From positions 1,922,001 to 1,986,000 of the forward strand of contig JBMNES010000001.1 in NCBI GenBank assembly GCA_050948905.1: a stretch of 64,000 bases of DNA. The letters are read 5' to 3'. The stretch comes from DTKD01 sp050948905. Lineage in GTDB: Bacteria > Armatimonadota > UBA5829. The notes beneath the pieces were generated by a model that saw only the letters and a list, made by a program, of their open reading frames with translations, searched no databases and was not told where the DNA came from. The position numbers and the translations under genes are program-made. Below, in pieces: positions 1 to 9,057 of the stretch; within the stretch, counting starts at the first letter, position 1, and every line of letters begins with the position of its first letter.

Positions 1-113
1 CGAAAAGCAGACGGATTCTGCAAAATCGGCGTGATATCCCGAAACAACACGCCTGGGGTGGGGAAGTCCGGCACATCTCGAATAATCTCTTTAACCAGAG
101 CCTCGCTGAGCAT
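1..113 (-). CDS. apt: Adenine phosphoribosyltransferase, N-terminal fragment
   Basis: Only the first 37 codons lie in the window; the gene runs off the left edge. The visible protein begins MLSEALVKEIIRDVPDFPTP and continues into a GVLFRDITPIL segment, which is the characteristic N-terminus of adenine phosphoribosyltransferase. That enzyme converts adenine and PRPP to AMP in the cytoplasm. The start is preceded by a GGAGAGAGG ribosome binding site. It follows mtnA by 23 bases on the same strand. This makes sense because methylthioadenosine phosphorylase releases adenine, which Apt would recycle. The assignment rests on the N-terminus only. Confidence 0.85.
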   Translation of the reverse strand, partial: MLSEALVKEIIRDVPDFPTPGVLFRDITPILQNPSAF

Positions 114-136
114 AACCTCTCTCCAATAAGCCAGTT

Positions 137-1162
137 TTATCTCAAAGTCTGTTTATACGGCGGCCGCACGATGCCCTTCTCCGTAATAATTGCCTTCACC
201 AGCGACGCCGGAGTCACATCGAAGCTGGGATTAGTGACCTCAATTCCCATCGGCGCGATACGATGACCGTTTATATGAGTAATCTCCTCCCGCGCCCTCA
301 CCTCTATCGGAATATCATCACCAGCCTGCAACGAGAAGTCCACAGTCGACATCGGAGCCGCAACATAAAACGGGATTCCGTGATGATGCGCCAGCACAGC
401 CACCGAATACGTCCCGATCTTATTCGCCACATCACCGTTCGCCGCTATCCGATCCGCTCCAACAACCACGCAGTCGATTCGGCCCTTGCGCATCAACGCC
501 CCCGCCATATTATCGGCGATCACCGTGACCGGGATATTATCCTGCGCAAGCTCAAAACCCGTCAACTTCATCCCCTGCAGCCTCGGCCTCGTCTCATCGG
601 CATATACGTGAATCAACTTGCCCTGCTCGATAGCCGCCCGGATCACGCCCAACGCGGTCCCATATCCCACACACGCCAGCGCTCCAGCGTTACAATGGGT
701 CAGCACGTGCCCTTCCTGCGGCATCAACTCGGCCCCGTTTTTACCTATCGCTCGGCAGATCTCCTCGTCCTGCTCGATCATCTCCCTTGCCAGCCGCTCG
801 ATAATGCCCTTAACTTCGCCAACCGTCGCGCCTGTTTCAAGCGCATCCTTAGCCGTCCGCAGCATCTGGTCTATGCCCCAGAACAAATTCACCGCAGTCG
901 GTCTTGTCCTGCGCAGCAGATCCGCCGCCAATTGTATCCTGTCTACAAACTCATCCTCATTATCAGGCGCACTGTTGGCAGCCAGCGCTATTCCCAGTGC
1001 CGCCGTCACCCCAATCGCAGGCGCACCACGCACCTTCATCTTGATAATGGCGTCGGCCACCTCCCGCGGAGTCGACAACTCGACACTGACCAACTCCGCC
1101 GGTATCCTGGTCTGATCGATCAGAACCACCCTGCCATCGATATAATCAACAGTACGCTGCAT
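137..1162 (-). CDS. mtnA: S-methyl-5-thioribose-1-phosphate isomerase
   Basis: The 341-residue protein has the length and sequence of MtnA, an eIF2B-alpha-like isomerase that converts methylthioribose-1-phosphate to methylthioribulose-1-phosphate in methionine salvage. Visible family motifs are RGAPAIGV near residues 45-52, the CNAGALACVGYGTALG segment with the catalytic cysteine, and GADRIAANGDVANKIGTY with the catalytic aspartate. Its start lies five bases after the mtnP stop, so the two are probably translated together, and apt follows. MtnB and later salvage enzymes are not in the window. Confidence 0.95.
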   Translation of the reverse strand: MQRTVDYIDGRVVLIDQTRIPAELVSVELSTPREVADAIIKMKVRGAPAIGVTAALGIALAANSAPDNEDEFVDRIQLAADLLRRTRPTAVNLFWGIDQMLRTAKDALETGATVGEVKGIIERLAREMIEQDEEICRAIGKNGAELMPQEGHVLTHCNAGALACVGYGTALGVIRAAIEQGKLIHVYADETRPRLQGMKLTGFELAQDNIPVTVIADNMAGALMRKGRIDCVVVGADRIAANGDVANKIGTYSVAVLAHHHGIPFYVAAPMSTVDFSLQAGDDIPIEVRAREEITHINGHRIAPMGIEVTNPSFDVTPASLVKAIITEKGIVRPPYKQTLR

Positions 1163-1167
1163 TCAGA

Positions 1168-1974
1168 CTATTCCATCCTCGCAAAATCAAGCGCATTCGC
1201 GCACGGGCAGTCCCGAACGTCAGGCACACGCTTTATCATCTCCAGAATCAGCGACCTCACCCGCTCATTATTCGACTGCAACACCTTAACGACCTCAGCC
1301 GCGCTCACAGCCTCCGCGCCGCCATCCGCCACAATTCCCGCGTCATAATCCGTTATCAAAGCGATGTTGACGTAGCAAATCTCCTGCTCCAGCGCCAACA
1401 CACACTCCGGATACTGCGTCATATTGACCGTCGCCCAGCCCATCTCGGTGAACCACCTGCTCTCGGCTCGCGTCGAGAACCTCGGCCCCTGTATAACCAC
1501 AGTCGTGCCGCCGTCGTGCATCGTGATTCCCAACTCGCGCCCGACCTCCACCGCCAATTTGCGCATGGTAGCACAATAAGGCTCAGCAGCCGAAATATGT
1601 GTGGCGACAGGGCCGTCATAGAACGTGTCCTTGCGGCCGGAAGTGCGATCCACAAACTGATCGCACACCACAAAATCCCCCGGCCGGATATGAGCCTGCA
1701 GGCTGCCGACGCAGTTAGGCCCGATAATCCGGTCCACACCGAGCTGTTTCATAGCATAGACATTTGCGCGATAGGGGATAGTGTGAGGAGGATACTGATG
1801 ATTTTTACCGTGTCTCGGCAAAAACGCAACTTTTCTGCCCTCAATGGTCCCGACCGCCACCAGATCGCTCGGCGCACCATAAGGAGTCTCGACCTTTATT
1901 TCCTCAAACGAATCCATCAACGAGTAGAATCCGGAGCCGCCAAAGACTCCAATCTGGGCAGTCTGTTCGGTCAT
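1168..1974 (-). CDS. mtnP: S-methyl-5'-thioadenosine phosphorylase
   Basis: A 268-residue purine nucleoside phosphorylase of the MTAP group. It splits methylthioadenosine with phosphate into adenine and methylthioribose-1-phosphate, the substrate of the MtnA encoded just downstream. The N-terminal GVFGGSGFYSL phosphate-binding segment, the FLPRHGKNHQYPPH segment and the VNMTQYPE segment near residue 190 are typical. A closely related family uses methylthioinosine instead. The adjacent apt gene favours release of adenine, but sequence alone does not settle the substrate. Confidence 0.93.
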   Translation of the reverse strand: MTEQTAQIGVFGGSGFYSLMDSFEEIKVETPYGAPSDLVAVGTIEGRKVAFLPRHGKNHQYPPHTIPYRANVYAMKQLGVDRIIGPNCVGSLQAHIRPGDFVVCDQFVDRTSGRKDTFYDGPVATHISAAEPYCATMRKLAVEVGRELGITMHDGGTTVVIQGPRFSTRAESRWFTEMGWATVNMTQYPECVLALEQEICYVNIALITDYDAGIVADGGAEAVSAAEVVKVLQSNNERVRSLILEMIKRVPDVRDCPCANALDFARME

Positions 1975-1997
1975 AAATCAGGGTCTCCTTTCGAGTC

Positions 1998-2720
1998 TCA
2001 GGCCTCTTGCGACTCAGCTTCCAACTTTTGCTCCATATACCTCAGCCCCTGCTGAGCCGCCGCCTGCTCGGCCTGCTTCTTGCTTTTGCCTTCTCCGCAG
2101 CCGATCGGCACTCCCTGCAGCGTGGCCTCGATTACGAACGTCTTGTCGTGGTCCGCGCCGTGTTCGCTAACCACCACATATCGAGGAGCTTCTTTATAAA
2201 TACCCTGGGTCTGTTCCTGCAGGAGTGATTTATAGTCCCTAATATGCTCTCTGCGTTCAATATCCGCCAGTATCGGAGCCAGCGCCCGCAGAATAAACTC
2301 CCGCGCCGCCTCCATACCGCTGTCGAGATATATCACAGCCACCACAGCCTCGAACGCGTCGGATAATATGGACAGCCGCCTGCGACCGCCGCCGGCATCC
2401 TCGCCTGAACTCATCAATATCATCTCGTCCAGGCCGAGCTGCTTTGCGCTCTCCGCCAGCACCGGCTCACTTACCGCCACCGCCTTCGCCTTCGCAAGAT
2501 CACCTTCCGCGCGATCAGGGAACTCCGAATACAGATACTCGGCGATCACCAGGCCCAGCACCGAGTCCCCCAGAAACTCCAGCCGCTCGTTCGATGTCGC
2601 CGACTCGACCTCGCCCAGATACGACCCGTGTGTGAGCGCCTGCCCCAGCAGGTCATAATCCGTCACGCTCACACACAGCCTGTCAGCGAACTCTTGAAGT
2701 GACTTTATATCGAGAGCCAT
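1998..2720 (-). CDS. rnc: Ribonuclease III
   Basis: A 240-residue double-strand-specific endoribonuclease involved in rRNA and mRNA processing. The catalytic domain has the signature NERLEFLGDSVLG near residues 43-55 and a second acidic segment (SDAFEAVVAVIYLD) near residues 120-133. A double-stranded RNA-binding domain occupies roughly residues 160-230, starting at DYKSLLQEQTQ and ending at KKQAEQAAAQQGL. In many bacteria rnc directly follows acpP-fabF. Here an aminotransferase gene lies between fabF and rnc. Confidence 0.96.
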   Translation of the reverse strand: MALDIKSLQEFADRLCVSVTDYDLLGQALTHGSYLGEVESATSNERLEFLGDSVLGLVIAEYLYSEFPDRAEGDLAKAKAVAVSEPVLAESAKQLGLDEMILMSSGEDAGGGRRRLSILSDAFEAVVAVIYLDSGMEAAREFILRALAPILADIERREHIRDYKSLLQEQTQGIYKEAPRYVVVSEHGADHDKTFVIEATLQGVPIGCGEGKSKKQAEQAAAQQGLRYMEQKLEAESQEA

Positions 2721-2732
2721 CTCACTTCTCAG

Positions 2733-3914
2733 CTAAGCCAGTTTCGTCACCGCCGCCGCGATTCTATCCAATCCCTTTTCGATATTGCCCATAGAAGTCG
2801 CATACGACAGCCTTATATATTTATCCGCGCCGAACCCACTGCCCGCCACCGCCGCGACTTTGGCTTCCTCAAGCAGAAAATCGCACAGCGCGTCCGAGCC
2901 AGTAATCTTCTCGTTAAACAGCCCAGACACGTTAGGGAAGACATAAAACGCGCCGCCCGGCATTGCGCACGAGATACCTTTAATCCCATTCAACCGCTCG
3001 ACGATATACCGCCTGCGCTTGTCGAACTCCTCGACCATTTGAGTCACCACGCCCTGGTCGCCGCGCAAAGCCGCCACAGCAGCCGGTTGGGTAAACGATA
3101 CCAGATTCGATGCGCTGTGGCTCTGGATCGCCTCCATCGCATCGATGATTTCCTTCTCCGCCGCAGTATAGCCCAGCCGCCATCCGGTCATAGAAAACGC
3201 CTTCGAAAAGCCGTTAATAGTGATTGTCAACTTCCTGATATCCTCGCCAAGCGAGGCGATGCTGACGTGCTCACGGCCATCGTAGATGATTTTCTCATAA
3301 ATCTCGTCGCTAAGCACATAGAAGCCCTTCTCAACAGCCAACTGCGCGATCTCTTCAAGCTGCTGCCGATTATATACGCCGCCGGTAGGATTAGACGGGC
3401 TGTTAAGGATCAGCATCCTGGTCTTCGGTGTGACGGCCTGCCGCAGCACGTCGATGGGGACTGTAAACCCCGTCGATTCATCGCAATCCACATACACCGC
3501 CTTACCATCCGCCAACCCAACCATCTCAGGGTAGCTGACCCAATAAGGCGCGGGGATAATCACCTCGTCGCCTGGGTCCACCGTAGCCAGCATCGCGTTA
3601 TAAATCGAATGCTTGGCCCCCAGCGAGACTATGATCTCACCGGGCTTATAGCTCAAATGGTTGTCGCGCTCCAACTTCTCGCAGATCGCGCTTTTCAAGT
3701 CGGCAGTCCCCGAAGTCGGGGTATACTTGGTGAATCCGGACTGCAGCGAGGCTGCTGCTGCGTCCTTGATATGCTGCGGTGTGTCGAAATCAGGTTCCCC
3801 TGCGCCGAAATTAACCACATCGACGCCCTCAGCCTGCATCGCCTTCGCTTTGGCGTTAATCGCAAGGGTGGGGGATGGGCTTACTCTGCTCGCCCTTCGT
3901 GATACTGTTGCCAA
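2733..3914 (-). CDS. Aspartate-type aminotransferase (class I PLP enzyme)
   Basis: A 393-residue fold-type I PLP aminotransferase of the AspC/AspB subgroup, which interconverts aspartate and oxaloacetate using 2-oxoglutarate. Visible motifs are NFGAGEPDFDTP, NSPSNPTGG, the PLP-lysine segment GFSKAFSMTGWRLGY, and a C-terminal IRLSYA segment with the carboxylate-binding arginine. The reading frame is open 25 codons further upstream. I chose a TTG start because GGAGG lies eight bases before it and the protein then begins at the usual family position (ATVSRRASRVSPS). It sits between fabF and rnc. The exact amino donor is not fixed by sequence. Confidence 0.88.
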   Translation of the reverse strand: MATVSRRASRVSPSPTLAINAKAKAMQAEGVDVVNFGAGEPDFDTPQHIKDAAAASLQSGFTKYTPTSGTADLKSAICEKLERDNHLSYKPGEIIVSLGAKHSIYNAMLATVDPGDEVIIPAPYWVSYPEMVGLADGKAVYVDCDESTGFTVPIDVLRQAVTPKTRMLILNSPSNPTGGVYNRQQLEEIAQLAVEKGFYVLSDEIYEKIIYDGREHVSIASLGEDIRKLTITINGFSKAFSMTGWRLGYTAAEKEIIDAMEAIQSHSASNLVSFTQPAAVAALRGDQGVVTQMVEEFDKRRRYIVERLNGIKGISCAMPGGAFYVFPNVSGLFNEKITGSDALCDFLLEEAKVAAVAGSGFGADKYIRLSYATSMGNIEKGLDRIAAAVTKLA

Positions 3915-4020
3915 TTGTATAACCTCCGTGACGCGGAGCGGACAATGGAGACGCATCTCCGCATTCGCCTGCCGCCGCCACAATGTCATTGAAGCCCGCC
4001 ATCATCCGGGCTTCCGGCTA

Positions 4021-5259
4021 CTATCCCTCGAACTTTTTGAATATAAGCGTCGCGTTTTGACCTCCGAAGCCGAAGGAGTTGTTCATCGCATAATCGACCT
4101 TAGCTTCCCTCGCCTCGTTAGGGATCAAGTCCAGGTCACAATCGTCGTCCGGCTCCACGAGGTTGCGGGTCGCAGGAACGATACCCTCATTGATCGCCTT
4201 AATGCAGACGATGCTTTCGACTGCACCCGCCGCGCCCAGCAGGTGGCCGTGCATCGACTTAGTTGAGCTGACCATCAGTTTTCCAACAGAATCACCAAAA
4301 GTCAGCTTGATTCCCTTACATTCCTCCGGGTCGCCGACCGGGGTCGAAGTGCCGTGGGCGTTCACGTAATCGATCTTATCCGGGGTTAATTTGGCGCTTG
4401 CCAGCGCGTTGTTCATACTCCGCGCCGCCCCTCGATAGTCGATCACAACCATGTGATAGGCATCTGCAGAGCAGCCATAGCCGATTATCTCCGCATAAAT
4501 CTTTGCCCCACGGGCTTTAGCGTGCTCCAGGTCCTCCAGGATGAGTATCCCGGCGCCTTCGCCCATCACAAACCCGTCTCTGTCCTTATCAAACGGCCTG
4601 CTGGCGTGTTCCGGGTCATCGTTTCTCTGCGAAGTCGCCTTCATAGAGCAGAATCCCGCGCAGCTCAATGGTCGAATAGCAGCCTCAGCGCCGCCTACGA
4701 TCATAGCATCCGCGTCGCCGCGCCGGATCATATGCCACGCCTCGCCTGTCGAATGGCTCGCCGTCGCACACGCCGTCACCACGGCCATATTAGGCCCCTT
4801 AGCTCCCGATAAAATGGCCACCATTCCGCTTGCCATGTTCGCTATAAGCATCGGAACGAAAAACGGACTGACTCTACGCGGGCCGTTTTTCAGCAGATTC
4901 TCATGCTGCACTTCCCACGTCTCGACCCCGCCGATTCCGGACCCGATCAAAACACCGATCCTCGGCCCGTTCTCTTCGGTAATCGACAGCCCACTGTCAT
5001 CAATCGCATCAAGGGCGGCCGTCGCGGCATACTGAACAAAAGTGTCCATCTGCCGTGCGGTCTTCGGGTCTATGCGTTCTGTCGCATCGAAGCCTTTGAC
5101 CTCTGCCGCAATTTGTGTGGAGTGTCGTGACGCATCGAAGTGCGTAATCGGCCCAATACCGTTCTTGCCAGCCTTCACCGACGCCCAAAACTCGTCCACG
5201 CTATTGCCGAGCGGAGTAATCGCCCCAAGCCCGGTTATGACAACTCTTCTTTCTTGCAT
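4021..5259 (-). CDS. fabF: 3-oxoacyl-ACP synthase II
   Basis: A 412-residue beta-ketoacyl-ACP synthase that extends acyl-ACP with malonyl-ACP in type II fatty acid synthesis. The thiolase-fold catalytic triad is visible: the nucleophile in VTACATASH (Cys164), the histidine in NAHGTSTPVGDPEE, and the second histidine in KSMHGHLLGAAGA. The length is normal and the start ATG has an AGGTAGGG-type ribosome binding site. It lies about 150 bases after acpP, separated by a strong hairpin (5280-5309) that may uncouple its expression from acpP. Confidence 0.96.
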   Translation of the reverse strand: MQERRVVITGLGAITPLGNSVDEFWASVKAGKNGIGPITHFDASRHSTQIAAEVKGFDATERIDPKTARQMDTFVQYAATAALDAIDDSGLSITEENGPRIGVLIGSGIGGVETWEVQHENLLKNGPRRVSPFFVPMLIANMASGMVAILSGAKGPNMAVVTACATASHSTGEAWHMIRRGDADAMIVGGAEAAIRPLSCAGFCSMKATSQRNDDPEHASRPFDKDRDGFVMGEGAGILILEDLEHAKARGAKIYAEIIGYGCSADAYHMVVIDYRGAARSMNNALASAKLTPDKIDYVNAHGTSTPVGDPEECKGIKLTFGDSVGKLMVSSTKSMHGHLLGAAGAVESIVCIKAINEGIVPATRNLVEPDDDCDLDLIPNEAREAKVDYAMNNSFGFGGQNATLIFKKFEG

Positions 5260-5279
5260 TAAACCCTACCTATGCCCAA

Positions 5280-5309
5280 AGGTTCAAAGACCCTCGGGCC
5301 TTTGAACCT
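5280..5309 (-). terminator. Strong hairpin between acpP and fabF
   Basis: GGTTCAAAG and CTTTGAACC form a perfect nine-base stem, extended by one A-T pair, around a ten-base GC-rich loop. On the transcribed strand it lies between the acpP stop and the fabF start and is not followed by a real U tract. It could be a weak terminator, a processing site or an RNA-stabilising structure that lets acpP be expressed more than fabF. The structure is directly visible; the role is inferred. Confidence 0.6.
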
Positions 5310-5410
5310 CTGATATGGCACCGTACAAAATGTGAATTATAGATTATAAACCGTGATATCGTGCCACCTTGCCACAGAAACCACGCATAATCACTTTATC
5401 AAAACAGACC

Positions 5411-5647
5411 TTATTCGGCCTTCGCTTCGATATAATCCACCGCCTGCTTAACAGTGCGAATCTGCTCCGCATCTTCGTCCGGGATCTGAATCCCAAACTC
5501 GTCCTCAAAGCCGATCACAAGGTCCACTACGTCCAAAGAATCCGCGCCCAGATCATCTATAAATGACGCTTCCTCAGTGACTTCAGAATCCTTCCTCTTC
5601 AGCCTGTCGATAACAACTTTCTTCACTCTATCCAGAGTATCAGACAT
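5411..5647 (-). CDS. acpP: Acyl carrier protein
   Basis: A 78-residue acidic acyl carrier protein that carries growing acyl chains on a 4'-phosphopantetheine arm. The attachment serine is Ser37 in the invariant GADSLD motif, followed by the recognition helix (VVDLVIGFEDEFGIQIPDED). The frame is open 14 codons further upstream. I chose the internal ATG because GGAGG stands directly before it and the protein then has the normal length. It lies 13 bases after fabG in the fatty acid synthesis operon. Confidence 0.97.
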   Translation of the reverse strand: MSDTLDRVKKVVIDRLKRKDSEVTEEASFIDDLGADSLDVVDLVIGFEDEFGIQIPDEDAEQIRTVKQAVDYIEAKAE

Positions 5648-5660
5648 TCCTTTTGCCTCC

Positions 5661-6410
5661 TCACATAACCATTCCGCCGTCCACGGCAATTACCTGCCCA
5701 GTGACATAGCTCGAAGATTCACTGCACAAAAACAGCACCACCTCCGCCACATCCTCCGGGGTTCCGAGCCGCCTCAGCGGTATCTGCGATGCAATACCGC
5801 TCTTGGCATCCTCGGGCATCTCTTCAGTCATCACTGTCTGGATAAAACCGGGAGCCACCGCGTTTACGTTGATACCGCGCGAACCAAGTTCCTTCGCAGT
5901 CGTCTTCGTAAGCGCTATCACACCGCCCTTGGAAGCGGAGTAGTTCGCCTGACCCGCATTACCCATAATGCCCATCACCGAGGCCATATTGACGATCTTG
6001 CCTTTACGCTCGCGCATCATCAATTTGGCCACCGCTCTGGTGCAATTGAACACGCCCTTCAGGTTCGTGTCCAAAACCATATCCCAATCCTGCTCGCTCA
6101 TTCGCACAATCAGATTGTCGCGAGTAATCCCAGCATTGTTGATAAGTATATCGATTCTACCGAACCTGTCAATGGTATCAGCCACCATCTTATCGACATC
6201 GTCCACACTCGACACGCTGCCATACACCGCCAGCGCTTCTCCGCCCATATCCACAACTTCTTTGGCCACCGAATCCGCAGCCTCACGAACGAAATCAGCT
6301 ATGGCGATCCTGGCTCCTTCCTTTGCAAGCCTCAGAGCAATCGACCTGCCGATGCCCTTTCCCGCCCTTCCAGCGCCAGTTACAAGCGCAATCTGTCCTT
6401 CAAGTAGCAA
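5661..6410 (-). CDS. fabG: 3-oxoacyl-ACP reductase
   Basis: A 249-residue short-chain dehydrogenase that reduces 3-oxoacyl-ACP with NADPH. The nucleotide-binding glycine motif is GAGRAGKGIG near the N-terminus, followed by NNAG. The catalytic Ser-Tyr-Lys set is present in ASVMGIMGNAGQANYSASKGG. It lies between a serine-acetyltransferase-like gene and acpP in a typical fab cluster, which supports FabG over other short-chain dehydrogenases. Confidence 0.95.
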   Translation of the reverse strand: MLLEGQIALVTGAGRAGKGIGRSIALRLAKEGARIAIADFVREAADSVAKEVVDMGGEALAVYGSVSSVDDVDKMVADTIDRFGRIDILINNAGITRDNLIVRMSEQDWDMVLDTNLKGVFNCTRAVAKLMMRERKGKIVNMASVMGIMGNAGQANYSASKGGVIALTKTTAKELGSRGINVNAVAPGFIQTVMTEEMPEDAKSGIASQIPLRRLGTPEDVAEVVLFLCSESSSYVTGQVIAVDGGMVM

Positions 6411-6419
6411 GATCCTCTC

Positions 6420-7007
6420 CTATTCATCCTCGTGCGGCTTCTTGCGCACGTCATAATCAATGAACTCGCTGGCGCCCGCATAGTTTATCACTTTTGCCGG
6501 CACCCCGCCGACTACGGCAGATTCCGGTACATCCTTCGTCACCACGGCGTTGGCGCCGATAACAGCATTATCCCCGACAGTGATCTTGCCGACTATAACC
6601 GACCCTGTGTATATCTGCACCTTATTGCCAATCGTCGGTGCGCCTCGTCTATCCCCGCGTCCCGCATAGCCGATAGTGACACCGTGGGAAAGATTACATT
6701 TCTCGCCGATTTGAACACCCTCGCCTACGATAATGCCGCCAAAGTGGCCGATATACAGCCCCTTGCCGATAACCGCCGTGAAAGGCAGGTCAATGCCGGT
6801 ATACATCTGTGTTGATTTGTGCCAAAGCAGACCGAACAGCCTCATCAATTGTCTAACAACAGGGATACGGACTTTCAAAAACACCCATCGATTATATCTA
6901 TAATCCGCCGTCGCCCACAGGCCCTGTGTCAGAAGAAGCAGCTTCAGCCTGGATTGCCCGGTATAAGCCACGTAACGATCAATATCAGGCTTAAAATTGT
7001 CGAACAC
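6420..7007 (-). CDS. Serine O-acetyltransferase-like hexapeptide-repeat protein
   Basis: A 195-residue left-handed beta-helix acyltransferase. Residues from about 75 to 175 carry hexapeptide repeats (IGKGLYIGHFGGIIVGEGV, IGEKCNLSHGVTIGYAG, TVGDNAVIGANAVVTKDVPE) and end with the GGVPAKVI segment usual in the CysE/EpsC/LacA group. The histidine in NLSHGVTIG is the likely catalytic base. The N-terminal part (about 70 residues) is helical and lacks a signal peptide. It lies inside the fab operon between fabD and fabG, nine bases before fabG, which is an unusual place for cysteine biosynthesis. Its substrate may be serine or another hydroxyl acceptor. Confidence 0.75.
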   Translation of the reverse strand: MFDNFKPDIDRYVAYTGQSRLKLLLLTQGLWATADYRYNRWVFLKVRIPVVRQLMRLFGLLWHKSTQMYTGIDLPFTAVIGKGLYIGHFGGIIVGEGVQIGEKCNLSHGVTIGYAGRGDRRGAPTIGNKVQIYTGSVIVGKITVGDNAVIGANAVVTKDVPESAVVGGVPAKVINYAGASEFIDYDVRKKPHEDE

Positions 7008-7028
7008 GGCTATTTACCTCTCAGCAAT

Positions 7029-7961
7029 TTAGCTAAGGCTATCCACGGCCGCCTTGTCACCGACCGAGACGACCTCAACAGACGCCATTCTCTTAATCAA
7101 CCCTGCCAATACGTTGCCCGGCCCCAATTCTATAAAGCCTTCGATCCCTTCGTCAAGCATCCTCTGCACGGACTCGACCCATCGCACGCTGCCCGTAATC
7201 TGTTTCGCCAGGTTCTCTCTGACCTCAGAAGCCTTAGTTTCAATGTTCGCAGCATAATTGGCAACCACAGGGACAATAAGATCGTCAATCTGTGCAGATT
7301 TCAGCGCTTCCATAAGCGAATCAGCCGCATTTTGCATCAACGGGGAGTGAAACGCGCCGTTTACGTTCAACGGAACTACTCTTTTTGCGCCCAGTTCAGA
7401 GGCGACCTCGGAGGCCTTCTTCACCGCCGCCGATTCACCCGATATTACCGTCTGTATAGGACTATTAAAATTGGCCGCGCATACGACCCCTGCGCCAGTG
7501 ACGCGTGACACTGCCTCTTCAACCTGCTCAGGGGACAGCCCCAACACCGCCGCCATCGCGCCAGGGTTAGCCTCCGCAGCCTCCTGCATCAGCCGCGCCC
7601 TGGTCTTTACCAACGACAGGCCTTCTTCCAGCGAAAACGCTCCGGCTGCATACAAAGCCGCATATTCGCCTATACTATGGCCAGCAGCCATCGCAGGCGC
7701 GATGCCTTTCTGTTTTATAACTTCATAAGCTGCCACGCTGGAAACAAACAGCGCAGGTTGCGTGTGTATAGTCTGCTTCAGATCCTCTTCCGGGCCATTA
7801 AAGCAAAGCTCAGATAGAGAATAGTCCAACGCCGCATCGGCCCGCTTAAAGACATCCGCCGCGACCGGGAAATGCTCGGCAAGCTCCCTGCCCATTCCCA
7901 CGTGCTGCGAACCCTGACCGGGGAAAACAAACGCGACTTTTTTATCCGTAAATGTACTCAT
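7029..7961 (-). CDS. fabD: Malonyl-CoA:ACP transacylase
   Basis: A 310-residue acyltransferase that loads malonyl units onto ACP. The oxyanion segment PGQGSQHVGMG lies at the N-terminus and the nucleophile is Ser96 in AGHSIGEYAAL. The catalytic histidine lies in the GAFHSPLM segment near residue 200. The length is normal for FabD. It begins just after fabH with a three-base gap, so the two are probably co-translated. Confidence 0.97.
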   Translation of the reverse strand: MSTFTDKKVAFVFPGQGSQHVGMGRELAEHFPVAADVFKRADAALDYSLSELCFNGPEEDLKQTIHTQPALFVSSVAAYEVIKQKGIAPAMAAGHSIGEYAALYAAGAFSLEEGLSLVKTRARLMQEAAEANPGAMAAVLGLSPEQVEEAVSRVTGAGVVCAANFNSPIQTVISGESAAVKKASEVASELGAKRVVPLNVNGAFHSPLMQNAADSLMEALKSAQIDDLIVPVVANYAANIETKASEVRENLAKQITGSVRWVESVQRMLDEGIEGFIELGPGNVLAGLIKRMASVEVVSVGDKAAVDSLS

Positions 7962-7964
7962 ATC

Positions 7965-8960
7965 TTAATAGGCCCACTTCATAAGACTCGCAGCCCAGGT
8001 CAGGCCGCCCCCAAAGCCGACCAGCACAACCGTATCACCTTTTTTGACTTTACCAGCCCGCACCGCCTCGTCCAACGCCAGCGGGATAGACGCCGCCGAT
8101 GTGTTGCCGAACTTCTCAAGATTAGTAAAGAACTTCTCAATCGGCAGCCCCAGCCGCGCAACAGCCGAGTCGATTATCCTTATGTTTGCGGCATGCGGTA
8201 TCACCAGGTCGATATCCGCAGCCGATTTGCCGGCCTTTTTCAACACCTTTTCAATAGCGTCGCTTTGCACCTTAACCGCGAACTTAAATACCTCACGGCC
8301 CGCCATCACGATTTTATTGGCATGCGCATCCAGATTCTCGTGGGTTATAGGCATCTTGCTTCCGCCTGCAGGGATCTTAAGAGCTTCCACACCTGTGCCA
8401 TCTGCCCCCAGATCAAAGGAGAGCAACCCCTCGCCACTCTCTACTGGCCCGACAATCGCTGCTCCCGCGCCGTCTCCAAACAGGACACAAGTGCCTCTAT
8501 CCGTCCAGTTCGTGACGCTGCTCAACAATTCTACCCCGACCACTAAAATGCGATTATAAACCCCGCTTCTGATAAACGCATCGGCTGTAGCGAGAGCATA
8601 GACAAACCCAGAACACGCCGCCGCAACGTCAAATGCAGGGGTCCCGACACACCCGAGTGCACTCTGCACCAGGCAGGCTGTGGATGGCAATTGCTGATCT
8701 CCCGTAAAGGTGGCTACAATGATCAAATCGAGATCATTCGGCTCCATACCTGCCCTGTCAAGAGCGATCTTTGCAGCTTCGACAGCATACTTCGAGCCGC
8801 CTTCCCCCTCTTCGGCAATCCGGCGCTCGCGCACACCTGTCATTGTGCGAATCCACTCATCCGAAGTATCTACCATCTTTTCGAGATCGGCATTAGTAAG
8901 CGCCCTTGGCGGCACGGCCGAGCCGGTTGCGATTATGCCAGCATTTCTCATCTCACCCAT
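7965..8960 (-). CDS. fabH: 3-oxoacyl-ACP synthase III
   Basis: A 331-residue condensing enzyme that starts fatty acid synthesis from acyl-CoA and malonyl-ACP. The nucleophile is Cys116 in AAACSGFVYAL. The other two active-site residues are the histidine in VIPHAANIRI and the asparagine in EKFGNTSAAS. The ATG at residue 4 is an alternative start. plsX lies immediately upstream in the operon and fabD immediately downstream. Confidence 0.96.
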   Translation of the reverse strand: MGEMRNAGIIATGSAVPPRALTNADLEKMVDTSDEWIRTMTGVRERRIAEEGEGGSKYAVEAAKIALDRAGMEPNDLDLIIVATFTGDQQLPSTACLVQSALGCVGTPAFDVAAACSGFVYALATADAFIRSGVYNRILVVGVELLSSVTNWTDRGTCVLFGDGAGAAIVGPVESGEGLLSFDLGADGTGVEALKIPAGGSKMPITHENLDAHANKIVMAGREVFKFAVKVQSDAIEKVLKKAGKSAADIDLVIPHAANIRIIDSAVARLGLPIEKFFTNLEKFGNTSAASIPLALDEAVRAGKVKKGDTVVLVGFGGGLTWAASLMKWAY

Positions 8961-9057
8961 TACAATTGTCCTTACTGTCTAATCCCTTACGCAGGGGATT
9001 TCGGTTAATTCGCGGCATACGTAGAGTGAAGGCCCTTGAAGCCTTCGAGGTATGACA

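Noticed and set aside
263..1348. Long open frame on the plus strand opposite mtnA and mtnP
   Set aside because: It is the antisense shadow of two clear genes. It is rich in Arg and His with no recognisable domain and no ribosome binding site. The same applies to other long opposite-strand frames over fabF, pta, the 951-residue GH20 region and recG.
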